The notes beneath the pieces were generated by a model. That model was not told where the DNA came from. It saw only the letters and a program-made list of their open reading frames with translations, and did no database searches. Source: Candidatus Omnitrophota bacterium (GTDB taxonomy: Bacteria; Omnitrophota; Gorgyraeia; Aquiviventales; Aquiviventaceae). From it: 38,572 nucleotides of DNA. Position 1 is the first letter of the stretch. The number at the start of each line of letters is the position of its first letter. Shown in pieces: positions 16,619 through 25,218 of the stretch. A program made the translations under genes and the position numbers. The stretch lies in NCBI GenBank assembly GCA_016193175.1, contig JACPSR010000048.1, positions 1 through 38,572 on the forward strand. The letters are read 5' to 3'.

Positions 16619-19600
16619 CCGGCGCCGGGACCATCTCCGCTAATGGCGGGAGGTCGCTAGGTGGAGGTGGAGGCGGTGGGCGCATCGCGCTTACGGCTGA
16701 AAATAGCAGCGGATACGCCGGCCAGATCACCGCAAGTGCCGGTGCCGGAGGCAGCGCCGCCGCCGGCACCATTGTGAAACCGCGGTTGGTCATCGCTGTG
16801 CAGCCGCCCGCCAGCGTGGCGGCGGGCGCAGCCTTCAGTCTCCAGGTCGCGGTGCAGGATGAGGATGGAACCACGATCACGTCGGACAACGCCTCCGTGT
16901 TCACCATCGCCAGAGCCACAGGCACCGGGACCTTGCAGGGCACCCTGACCAAGACCGTGAGCGCGGGGGTGGCGGGCTTTACCGGGTTGTCCTACACCAA
17001 AGCCGAGGCGATCACCATCACGGCAAGCGGCGGGGGCTATCCCCCTGTCACCAGCGCCACGGTGACGGTCGTGCCGGTTGCGCCGACCAAGCTGCTCTTT
17101 ACCCTGGTGCCGTTCGGGAATGCCATCACTGCAGGCGCCCGCGGACGATACACCGTGATCGCGCGCGACCAGTATGACAATGACGCCACCAACCACGCTG
17201 GCCTCATCAACCCCATTGGCCTGTCCTCCCTGCCTGCTTCAACCGATGCCAAGTTTTTTGATGCGGCGACCGGCGGGTCAGAAATCACCACGGTGTCGCT
17301 GCCGCTCAATGCCGCTAGCGTCGATGGGTGGTATGAAAACAAACAAGCAGGAACCTACACGATTGCGACGACCCGGTCGGGCGTGACAAACGCCACGCAC
17401 ACGCTCACCGTCAAGTCGGCAGCCGCGACCCGCTTCACCGTAGCCGGCGGCTCCTCGATGGTGACTGGCGGCGCGAATCCCATCACGATCACCGCCTACG
17501 ATGCGTTCGCCAACGTGGCGGCCGACACGTACACCGGCGATAAGGGCATCGTGCTCTCCGGCGCGGGCGCATCGCCGACTCCCTCAAGCCGCGCACCGAC
17601 CTGCACGGATAAGACCGGCGCCGACGTTGCCTTTGGGACCCCACCGCTCCTGACCTTCGCGGGCGGTGTCGCCACCTGCACGATGAGGCTCTACAAGGCC
17701 GAGACCGCGTCGATCAAGGCCACCGAAGGCTCGATCAACACAGAGGGGGCGGACGCCCTGGCGGTGACCATCCGCCACGGAGCAGCGGACCACCTGAAGT
17801 TCCAGGGCAACATCCCGGTGCCCCTGCCAGCCAATAAGTTCGAGGTCGGAGTTCCATTCGATCTGGGGGTCCTGATGGGGGTTGACCAGTATGACAACCT
17901 GGCGGATGGCGCCAACGGTTCAAGCGCCTATAGCGGCACCCGGACGCTGACCTACGCCTTGAGCGGGATTTCCGATTCACCCGATGGGAACACGCCGGAT
18001 GCCTACACGAGCTCTGTGTCGTTTACAAACGGGCTGTCCACCACGCCGCTGATGACCACGCTCCATTACGCGCAGACGACCAGCATCGCCGCCCACGACC
18101 CACAGCTCTCTGGAACGGATGCGCCCTCAGGCGCGATCACGCTGGCGGCTGCTCCGGTCGCGAAGCTCTCCTTCTTCCAGCAGCCCTCAGCCACCCCCCC
18201 AACCAACGTGCCGCTTAGCACTCAACCCAAGGTTGCTGTGGCGGATCGCTACGGCAACCCCATCACGCAGGCCTCCGACCAGATCACCCTGGCGGCCTCG
18301 CTGACAAGCGGGAGCTTCACGAGCGTCACCAATGGCACGCTCTCAGGCGATGCGCTGAGTGTCGTCACCGCGAATGGGGTGGCGACCTTCAGCGGGATCA
18401 GGTATAGCTATCCGGAGGCGATCTACCTGAAGGCAAGCTCAGCCGCCGGCGGGGTGCCTGATGTCTACTCCTTCAAGATCACCTTCAGCACGTCCTCAGA
18501 CAGCACCCTGAACTCAGGTCCACTGACCGAGCCGACGACGATCAGCTCAAGCATCGACACCCCCTTAGAGAGGGTTGCGGTGTTTGACTTCACGGTCACC
18601 GATGCCGGCTCGGATGGCTTTGGGACGATCATCAAACAGATCCTCATCGCCAGAGGCTCAGGCGATGCCACGAATGGCTGGCTGAGCTTCATTGCCGGGG
18701 CCTCGCTCTCCGATGGGACGGCGTCCATCCTGGGCACGGTGACAGAGAACGCCCTGACCTTTGGCAGCGGAGGCAGCGCGATCTTTACCGTGCCGGATCT
18801 CGCCAGCAAGACCTACACGCTGAGCATCCATCTGAAACAAATCCTCCCCGCCGGATCTGACGGCAAGCGGTTCGCGTTCACGATCGACCCCAACGACCAC
18901 ATCACGGTGGAGGCGATCGGCTCAGCGTTTGCTCAAGGCCCCGCCTTGAGCACGCAGCCTGCCCTTGACGTGATCGCGACGAAGTTCATCCTGAGCGCAG
19001 GCTCCTCCTCTGTCCAGGCCGGCTCGCCGATCGCCATCACGATCAAGGCGGCGGATGCGAACAACAACCTTGACCTAGACTACGAGGGAGCCCCGAAGGA
19101 GCTCGTCTTCAGCGGCGCAAGCCCCGCCCTGACCGGGGACAAGCCGACCGCGACCAACTACTCCGGGATCCCCATCGAATTCGGAGACGTCACGCTGGTC
19201 ACCTTTGCCGATGGCCAGAACAGCTCTCCGATCAGACTGACCTTCTACCGAGCGGAGGCGACGGCCATCAAGGCGGCCACCTCTGATTCGCAGCTCACGA
19301 CCTCCTCGACAGACGATCTTGAGCTCGTGGTGACGGGCGGCTCGCCGGCCAAACTGGCCTGGTACACGCAGCCCAAGAGCGCCGTGGCGGCGAACGCCCC
19401 ATGGAACCCATTCAAGGTGAGCGTGACAGACGCCTACGAGAATGTCGCGGGAAGCGCCCTGGACGTGGCCGTGACCCCAACCGGCTGCAGCACAAGCGCC
19501 GGCAGCACCTCGACGGCGCCGGCTCAATCCGGCATCGCCACCTTCACGAATATCGCGGTGTTCTGCCCCACCTACCCCGGCACCGTGACCCTGAACGCGA

Positions 19601-21303
19601 CGGCCCAGGGCGTGACGCCTTCCGGCGCCTCCATCGCGGTCACGGTGGCCGAGCGATACGCGATCTCGGTCAGAACGATGGACTCCGTCAACGGCAGCCC
19701 CTTGACCTCGATCACCATGAGGATCATCGATGCGGCAGGCCAGGTGGTGGCAAGCCCCGGCCTGACGAACCCGGTCACCGGCAACAGCCCGTTTAGCTTT
19801 GCGCTGCCGTTTGGGGCGTACCAGTTCAACTTCGTGAAGGACGCCTACGTGGAGACGACGGTGGAGCGCCGGGCGGACACCTCGGCCGACGGGGCGGATG
19901 GGACGTTCGACAACGTGATCGCCTGGGACATCTTCATCATGTCGGTCGCAGAGTCCCTGGCCGATTACCGGGTGATCGCTGACTTCGTCTACGATGAGCA
20001 GGCCGATCGCATCACCGCGCTGATGCGGCTGGAGAAGCGGGGCAAGCAGATCGTCTCGGATGCCATCAATACCCTGAAGACCGCGACCCTGGAGATCTTC
20101 GACAGCTCGAACGCCACCGCAAGCTCCGCCAGCCCGCTGTCTCAAACGACCAAGGATCGGCCGGACTCAAACGGCAACTACGCCTTCACGGTTGATCAAG
20201 CGGTGGCCTCCGGGAGGTTCATCAGTGGGCGCAGCTACTTCGCGAAGTCGAGCATCGTCTATGGCGGCGAGGACCTCTCGCGCAACGTGACCTACGGGTC
20301 GGCTACGACGTTCAACATCGGGATCAGCGCCAGGCTGAAGACCCTCACGGATGAGATCAGGACGGACGTGGCCGGCGTCCAGGCGAGGGTCGCCACCGAA
20401 GCCGCCGCTACCAGAACGCAGGTGGTGGCCGAGGCCCAGACGACGCAGGCGAAGGTCGAGGCGAAGGCGAGCGAGACCCAGGCCAAGGTCGCCGAGGTGA
20501 AGGCCGACGCCGCGAAGATCCTCACGGCGACCGAGACGATGCTTCCCACGAAGATCGAGGAGGCCCGCAAAGAGATCGAGACGACGCGCACGGCCCAGAT
20601 CCTCAACCGTGAGAGCACGGTGAAGACGAGCGAGACCTTGACGATCCGCTACCGGACCTACCCAGGCCTTGCGCCGACCGTCGATGTCTACGATGCCAGG
20701 AATCTCCTGCGGGTTGGCAAGGCCCCGATGAGGGAGGTGAGCGCCTCAGGGATCTATGAGTTCCCCGTGACCTTCCAGTTCGCCTGGGGCAAGGGCGATT
20801 TCACCATCGTCTGCTCCGAATCGACGAATGGCACGATGGACGCGATGATCATCACGGTGCTCGCCTCGGACATCGAGGAGGTCGCCGGGCAGGTCGCCGC
20901 CATCCTGGGCAGCACGTCAGGCATCCCGGAGGTGAAGAGCGGGCTGAGCGACTTGAAGGCCTCGGCCGCCGAGATGGAGAGCCAGTTCAGCGTCCTTGAG
21001 ACGGCGCTCTCCAGGATCGGCAAGAACATGGTGGACAAGATCGAGGCCATGGCCGAGTCCGCCCAGGAGCTTGAGCATGTCTATGGCCAGTTGTCCAGAA
21101 TGGGCGAGCAGATCAAAAAGCTGGCCAACGAAACGGGCCTGAGCCTCTCGAAACTCTACGAGGTGTCCGAGGAGAAGAAAGAGGACATCGTCTACCTGAA
21201 GAACAAGACCCAGCAACTGAAAGCCGCCATGGATTTCACCAAGCAACAGGTCGACAACATCGCCAACAAGCCAATCACCCAGACGTGGTTTGAGTTCCGC
21301 TGA
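16315..21303 (+). CDS. Giant surface protein, C-terminal part: G-rich module, Ig/Big-like repeats, coiled coil
   Basis: Continues the third G-rich module in the -1 frame (KQSNSAGVPGGPTYGSATAPTALGSSG...), then repeated AGxxFSLQVAVQDxxG-type domains, then a coiled coil (QAKVEAKASETQAKVAEVKADAAKIL). The listed start Met is probably not a real start. Confidence 0.75.
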   Translation: MGGRWWGGGWLWGNRRKQSNSAGVPGGPTYGSATAPTALGSSGSWGTWAEPGAGGGAITLSATGTIAINGTLSANGTDASGGSQFGGGGSGGSIWIAAGALTGAGTISANGGRSLGGGGGGGRIALTAENSSGYAGQITASAGAGGSAAAGTIVKPRLVIAVQPPASVAAGAAFSLQVAVQDEDGTTITSDNASVFTIARATGTGTLQGTLTKTVSAGVAGFTGLSYTKAEAITITASGGGYPPVTSATVTVVPVAPTKLLFTLVPFGNAITAGARGRYTVIARDQYDNDATNHAGLINPIGLSSLPASTDAKFFDAATGGSEITTVSLPLNAASVDGWYENKQAGTYTIATTRSGVTNATHTLTVKSAAATRFTVAGGSSMVTGGANPITITAYDAFANVAADTYTGDKGIVLSGAGASPTPSSRAPTCTDKTGADVAFGTPPLLTFAGGVATCTMRLYKAETASIKATEGSINTEGADALAVTIRHGAADHLKFQGNIPVPLPANKFEVGVPFDLGVLMGVDQYDNLADGANGSSAYSGTRTLTYALSGISDSPDGNTPDAYTSSVSFTNGLSTTPLMTTLHYAQTTSIAAHDPQLSGTDAPSGAITLAAAPVAKLSFFQQPSATPPTNVPLSTQPKVAVADRYGNPITQASDQITLAASLTSGSFTSVTNGTLSGDALSVVTANGVATFSGIRYSYPEAIYLKASSAAGGVPDVYSFKITFSTSSDSTLNSGPLTEPTTISSSIDTPLERVAVFDFTVTDAGSDGFGTIIKQILIARGSGDATNGWLSFIAGASLSDGTASILGTVTENALTFGSGGSAIFTVPDLASKTYTLSIHLKQILPAGSDGKRFAFTIDPNDHITVEAIGSAFAQGPALSTQPALDVIATKFILSAGSSSVQAGSPIAITIKAADANNNLDLDYEGAPKELVFSGASPALTGDKPTATNYSGIPIEFGDVTLVTFADGQNSSPIRLTFYRAEATAIKAATSDSQLTTSSTDDLELVVTGGSPAKLAWYTQPKSAVAANAPWNPFKVSVTDAYENVAGSALDVAVTPTGCSTSAGSTSTAPAQSGIATFTNIAVFCPTYPGTVTLNATAQGVTPSGASIAVTVAERYAISVRTMDSVNGSPLTSITMRIIDAAGQVVASPGLTNPVTGNSPFSFALPFGAYQFNFVKDAYVETTVERRADTSADGADGTFDNVIAWDIFIMSVAESLADYRVIADFVYDEQADRITALMRLEKRGKQIVSDAINTLKTATLEIFDSSNATASSASPLSQTTKDRPDSNGNYAFTVDQAVASGRFISGRSYFAKSSIVYGGEDLSRNVTYGSATTFNIGISARLKTLTDEIRTDVAGVQARVATEAAATRTQVVAEAQTTQAKVEAKASETQAKVAEVKADAAKILTATETMLPTKIEEARKEIETTRTAQILNRESTVKTSETLTIRYRTYPGLAPTVDVYDARNLLRVGKAPMREVSASGIYEFPVTFQFAWGKGDFTIVCSESTNGTMDAMIITVLASDIEEVAGQVAAILGSTSGIPEVKSGLSDLKASAAEMESQFSVLETALSRIGKNMVDKIEAMAESAQELEHVYGQLSRMGEQIKKLANETGLSLSKLYEVSEEKKEDIVYLKNKTQQLKAAMDFTKQQVDNIANKPITQTWFEFR

Positions 21304-22100
21304 TGCAAAGACCCCTGTGTGTTGCCGTGACAATGCTGGGACTGCTCCTTGGCTCCTCGAGGATGGAGGCGGAGGCGGAGATCACGCTGAAGCTCATGGC
21401 GGTCAACCCGTCCCAGGAGCAGAACCAGCAGACCGAGGTCAAGGCCTACCTGCCAAAAGAGGTGAAGGCCGATGACATCCTTGAGATCAGCGACCTAGCC
21501 GTGGCCTATGACGCCCACGCAGGCGCCTATTACGTCTACGGGGAGTATGAGCTCAAGCCGGGGGAGAGTCTCGAGCGCGAGGTGGTGATCAGGGACGTGT
21601 GGGTGATTCCCCCTCAGGAGCTGGAGACGCTGCGGCTTGAGGCCGAGAAAACCACCACCCTGCTGGAACGCACCGATTTCAAGGAGCGGGCGAACTTCCT
21701 CAGGGAGGTCGTCGAGGCGAAATTAACGAAGATCGCCCAGCGGCAGCAGGGTCCCGAGGCCAATCCTGAGAAGCACATCTCGGACTACCGGGATAACCTG
21801 GCGACGTTGGAATCGGTGAAGGCGGATCTGATGGTGGCCAGAAGCCTGCTTGCCCAGGCCAAACCAAAGACCAGCCCCCTCGCGATCTGGAGACTGTTCC
21901 TGCTGGTCGTGCTCTTCCTGGGACTCCTGGGAGGCAGCTTCTACCTCGTCTGGATGAGACAATTGAAGACGATCACCGCCCCGACCTTTGGCACAGGGCC
22001 AACCCCGGCTACCGAGGATCCACGCATCCAGCAGCGAGAGGCGAAGGGCGAAAAGCCCCTGGGCCCTGAGGACATCGAGAAGATCATCCACGGCGGCTGA
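21303..22100 (+). CDS. Secreted/membrane protein with C-terminal TM anchor
   Basis: Signal peptide, beta-rich N-domain, C-terminal TM LAIWRLFLLVVLFLGLLGGSFYLVWMRQ; TGATG overlap with preceding gene. Confidence 0.7.
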   Translation: MQRPLCVAVTMLGLLLGSSRMEAEAEITLKLMAVNPSQEQNQQTEVKAYLPKEVKADDILEISDLAVAYDAHAGAYYVYGEYELKPGESLEREVVIRDVWVIPPQELETLRLEAEKTTTLLERTDFKERANFLREVVEAKLTKIAQRQQGPEANPEKHISDYRDNLATLESVKADLMVARSLLAQAKPKTSPLAIWRLFLLVVLFLGLLGGSFYLVWMRQLKTITAPTFGTGPTPATEDPRIQQREAKGEKPLGPEDIEKIIHGG

Positions 22101-22163
22101 CCAGGGGATGAACGATTGGTCAGACAGCCGCTGCCCGCCAAGTCCACCCGTGGTCGAGTCCGC

Positions 22164-22194
22164 TTGATCGCCCTGCGGTGTGGTATGCTATAGA
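22164..22194 (+). promoter_or_regulatory. Putative extended -10 promoter (TGC-TATAGA, with TTGATC upstream) for operon B
   Basis: TTGATC 22164-22169; TATAGA 22189-22194 preceded by TG; 19-bp spacer is long but the extended -10 compensates; ATG at 22214. Confidence 0.4.
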
Positions 22195-22213
22195 CGTTAC
22201 ATTTACGCGACCG

Positions 22214-23017
22214 ATGCGCTGGCCTCATCCGACACTGACGACTGCCCTGGGCGCGTGCGTCGTCGCCGTGGTCTCCGGGGAAGGGCGCCTCTGGGCTGCG
22301 GATGCGCTTGCCTGGGAGATCCACAAGAGCGACCATTTCATCGTCTACTCGCGCGAGGCCCCGGATGGCTACATCGAGGGGCTCATCGCGAGGGCCGAGG
22401 CGTATTATGACGACATCACCGGGCGGCTTGGGTTTACGCGGTTCGACGGCTTCTGGACCTGGGATCAGCGCGCCAGGATCTACCTGTACCGCGACAGGCA
22501 GGAATACCAGGACACGACCCGGCAACCTGAGTGGTCCGAGGCAGGCTCGGACGTGCGCGAGCGGGAGATCCACACCTACGTCGGCATGGCGGAATTCTAC
22601 GAGAAGGTCCTCCCGCATGAGCTGGGGCACATCATCTTTCGGGAATTCATCGGCTACCAGCGCGTCCTTCCCCTCTGGCTGGATGAGGGGATTGCGTGCT
22701 TCCTGGAAGACAAGGGAAATCCCACCAGGCTCATGAGTGCCAAGGCGCTCGTCACGACCGAGCGGTTCATCCCCTTTGAGACGCTCGCCGACCTCGGCGG
22801 GGAGGGCCTCGGGGATGCGGAGGCCTTTTACGCGGAAGCCGCCAGCGTGTTTGAGTTTCTGTTCCAGCGCTACGGAGGAGAGAAATTTGTTGATTATTGC
22901 CGGCGGTTGCGGGATAAACAAAACTGGGAGGCTGCGCTCAAGAAGGTGTATGGGTTCGAGAGCCTCTCAGCGATGAACGCGCAGTGGGTGGCGTTCCTCA
23001 AGGAAGACGCGCCCTGA
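22214..23017 (+). CDS. Secreted HELGH metallopeptidase (peptidase MA-like gluzincin)
   Basis: VLPHELGHIIFREFIGYQRVLPLWLDEGIACFLED; signal peptide at N-terminus. Confidence 0.8.
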   Translation: MRWPHPTLTTALGACVVAVVSGEGRLWAADALAWEIHKSDHFIVYSREAPDGYIEGLIARAEAYYDDITGRLGFTRFDGFWTWDQRARIYLYRDRQEYQDTTRQPEWSEAGSDVREREIHTYVGMAEFYEKVLPHELGHIIFREFIGYQRVLPLWLDEGIACFLEDKGNPTRLMSAKALVTTERFIPFETLADLGGEGLGDAEAFYAEAASVFEFLFQRYGGEKFVDYCRRLRDKQNWEAALKKVYGFESLSAMNAQWVAFLKEDAP

Positions 23018-23051
23018 GCGGCAAGCGGGGCCACGGCGCCTCGAGGGTCGG

Positions 23052-23927
23052 ATGGACGACGTGAACGTCTTAGTCATTGAGGACGATCCGCAGGCCTCGG
23101 CATTCCTCGAGGCGACCTTGAGACAGATGGGCTACAAGGTCTGGGTGGTTGACGATCCCAAACGCGGCCTGGAGCAGGCGCAGGGCACGGCGTTTGCCGC
23201 CGTGGTCACGGAGCTGCGCTTTGCTGGCATGAACGGCGCGGAGTTTGCCAAGGCGCTGGCTCGGGTGGCCCCGGAGACCAGCGTCGTGGTCATGACCGCC
23301 TATGCGTTCATCAGTTCGGCCGTCGAGGCCATGGAGGCGGGCGCCTACGGCTACATCACGAAGCCCTTTAACCCCGCCGAGGTGAGGGTCGTTCTGCAGC
23401 GGGCCGTCGAGCACGCCTCGCTGTTGTCCTCCCACACGGAGAGGCAGCAGTTTGCCGAGCTCTCGGTGAAGGATAGCCTCACCGGCGTCTACAACCGGCG
23501 CTATTTCTCCATGTTCCTGGCCAACAAGCTCTCGACGGTGAAGGCCTATACGGAACGGTTCTCCATCCTGATGATCGATCTTGATAACTTCAAACAGTAC
23601 AACGACACCCAGGGACACCTCGCTGGCGATGAGCTGCTGCGCACGCTCTCGAAGGCGCTGACAGAACCCCTCCGCCAGGGTGACGCGGTCTTTCGGTACG
23701 GCGGTGAGGAGTTCGTCGCGTTGCTGGATCGCGCGGACAAGAAAGGCGCCTTGGTCGTCGCGGAGCGGATCCGGATCCTGGTCAGCCTGTATACGCCGGC
23801 CACGGTGAGCGTCGGCGTGAGCACGTTTCCAGATGATGGGGCCGACGGTCAGGACTTGATCGGCAAGGCCGACGCCGCGCTCTACAAGGCCAAGGAAGCC
23901 GGGAAGAACCGGGTGTGCCTTGCTTGA
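23052..23927 (+). CDS. Response regulator-diguanylate cyclase (REC-GGDEF)
   Basis: LVIEDDPQASAFLEATLRQMGYKVWVVDD; RQGDAVFRYGGEEFVALL (RxxD I-site + GGEEF active site). Confidence 0.93.
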   Translation: MDDVNVLVIEDDPQASAFLEATLRQMGYKVWVVDDPKRGLEQAQGTAFAAVVTELRFAGMNGAEFAKALARVAPETSVVVMTAYAFISSAVEAMEAGAYGYITKPFNPAEVRVVLQRAVEHASLLSSHTERQQFAELSVKDSLTGVYNRRYFSMFLANKLSTVKAYTERFSILMIDLDNFKQYNDTQGHLAGDELLRTLSKALTEPLRQGDAVFRYGGEEFVALLDRADKKGALVVAERIRILVSLYTPATVSVGVSTFPDDGADGQDLIGKADAALYKAKEAGKNRVCLA

Positions 23928-23936
23928 GGGTCGAGG

Positions 23937-24212
23937 ATGCGGGTCGTCGTGTTAGATGCCTGGCAGGCGCTCTATGAGGGAAACGCCGGGGAGGTCCTGC
24001 TGCCCGGGGAGGATGGGGAGCTGTGCGTCCTGGATTTTCACCAACCGTTTCTCTCTCGGTTGCGGGCCGGCGCGATCCAGATCCTCGCAGGCCGCAAGCG
24101 CCCACCGGGAGCGCGCGCGATGAGCCCGGCACTCGCCGAAGCGCGCATCCTCATCCAGGACGGCATCGCGCGGATGACCGGCAATGAGCTGGTGATCCTC
24201 GTGCAAACCTAA
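23937..24212 (+). CDS. atpC: F-type ATPase epsilon subunit (N-terminal beta-sandwich only)
   Basis: MRVVVLDAWQALYEGNAGEVLLPGEDGELCVLDFHQPFLSRLRAGAIQIL...IQDGIARMTGNELVILVQT follows the epsilon N-domain pattern (GEV..PG.DGE..VL..H.P.L..L..G...I....G.....N...IL). Confidence 0.72.
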   Translation: MRVVVLDAWQALYEGNAGEVLLPGEDGELCVLDFHQPFLSRLRAGAIQILAGRKRPPGARAMSPALAEARILIQDGIARMTGNELVILVQT

Positions 24213-24241
24213 CACGGCTCGCCAAGACGCGGGGTGCGGCG

Positions 24242-24451
24242 ATGCAGAACGTGATGGTCATCCTGGTCCTCCTGTTGAGCACGCTGGGCCCTGCGGCCGT
24301 GATCGGGATTGTCGGCTATGCCGCGGTCAAGGCGGTGGCCAGGAACCCGTCGGCCTCGCCGCGCATCCTACTGTCGATGATCGTGGCGTTCCTGTTTGCA
24401 GAGGCCATCGCCATCCTGGCCCTCTTGATGGTGTACATCCTCTTCAAATGA
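24242..24451 (+). CDS. atpE: F-type ATPase c subunit (ring proteolipid)
   Basis: Two TM helices joined by an ARNPSA loop (canonical RQP/RNP) and a membrane carboxylate E54 at R34+20, the canonical spacing. Confidence 0.85.
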   Translation: MQNVMVILVLLLSTLGPAAVIGIVGYAAVKAVARNPSASPRILLSMIVAFLFAEAIAILALLMVYILFK

Positions 24452-24477
24452 GAGGTTATGAAAGGTACTCTTAATAC

Positions 24478-25218
24478 ATGCCGCTGGGACAGCTGCTTGC
24501 GATTCAGATCATCACGTTTCTTGGGCTCATTGCGGCGCTGAGGCTGTTGTTTCATCGTCAGTTGAACGCCGCCCTCCAGCGGCTGCAGGCGCTCCAACAG
24601 GAGGCGATGGTCAAGGAGGCCCAACTGAAGGAGGAGCTGGAACGGGCCAGGCGCGAGCGAGCCGCCGCGGTGGACCAGGGCAAACAGGAAGCCCGGGCCC
24701 TCATCGACGCCGCCAAACAAGAGAGCGAATCCCTGCGCCGCCATGCGGAAGAGCAGGCACGCCAGGCGAGCCAAACGTTCCTTGAGCGGGGTCGCGGCGA
24801 GGCGGAGAAACTCCGGGCAAATCTCACGGATCAGATCGAGACCGAGGCGCTCCAGCTTGCCATGGCGATGATCCGCTGCACCTTCACGCAAGACGGAACC
24901 GAGGTCTTCCAGCGCCATGCGCTCGATGGGTTGATTAGCGACATTGGGCGTCTGGACCCCTCGCGCTTCGTCGCCAGCACCGAGACGGCGCGCGTGACCT
25001 CAAGCTGCTCGCTCAGTGATCAGGAACGACACCGCCTCCGGAAGATCCTCTCCGAGAAATTGCAGACCCCAGTCTCGCTCGATGAACAGGTCGATCCGGA
25101 GCTCATCGCCGGCCTGGTGGTTCAGGTCGGCGATCTGGTGATCGATGGGAGCCTGCAGAATAAGCTGCGCAAGGCGAGAGCGCTCTTGCGTGCCAAGGCG
25201 GGGGAGGGCGCACGATGA
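24478..25218 (+). CDS. atpF: F-type ATPase b-delta fusion-like subunit
   Basis: N-terminal TM (LLAIQIITFLGLIAALRLLF), long coiled coil, C-terminal delta-like VDPELIAGLVVQVGDLVIDGSLQNKLRKARALL. Confidence 0.85.
   Translation: MPLGQLLAIQIITFLGLIAALRLLFHRQLNAALQRLQALQQEAMVKEAQLKEELERARRERAAAVDQGKQEARALIDAAKQESESLRRHAEEQARQASQTFLERGRGEAEKLRANLTDQIETEALQLAMAMIRCTFTQDGTEVFQRHALDGLISDIGRLDPSRFVASTETARVTSSCSLSDQERHRLRKILSEKLQTPVSLDEQVDPELIAGLVVQVGDLVIDGSLQNKLRKARALLRAKAGEGAR

Noticed and set aside
19075-20145. 356-aa minus-strand ORF opposite the giant surface protein
   Set aside because: Arg/Gly/His-rich shadow ORF of a repetitive Thr/Ala/Ser-rich coding region; no domain recognised.
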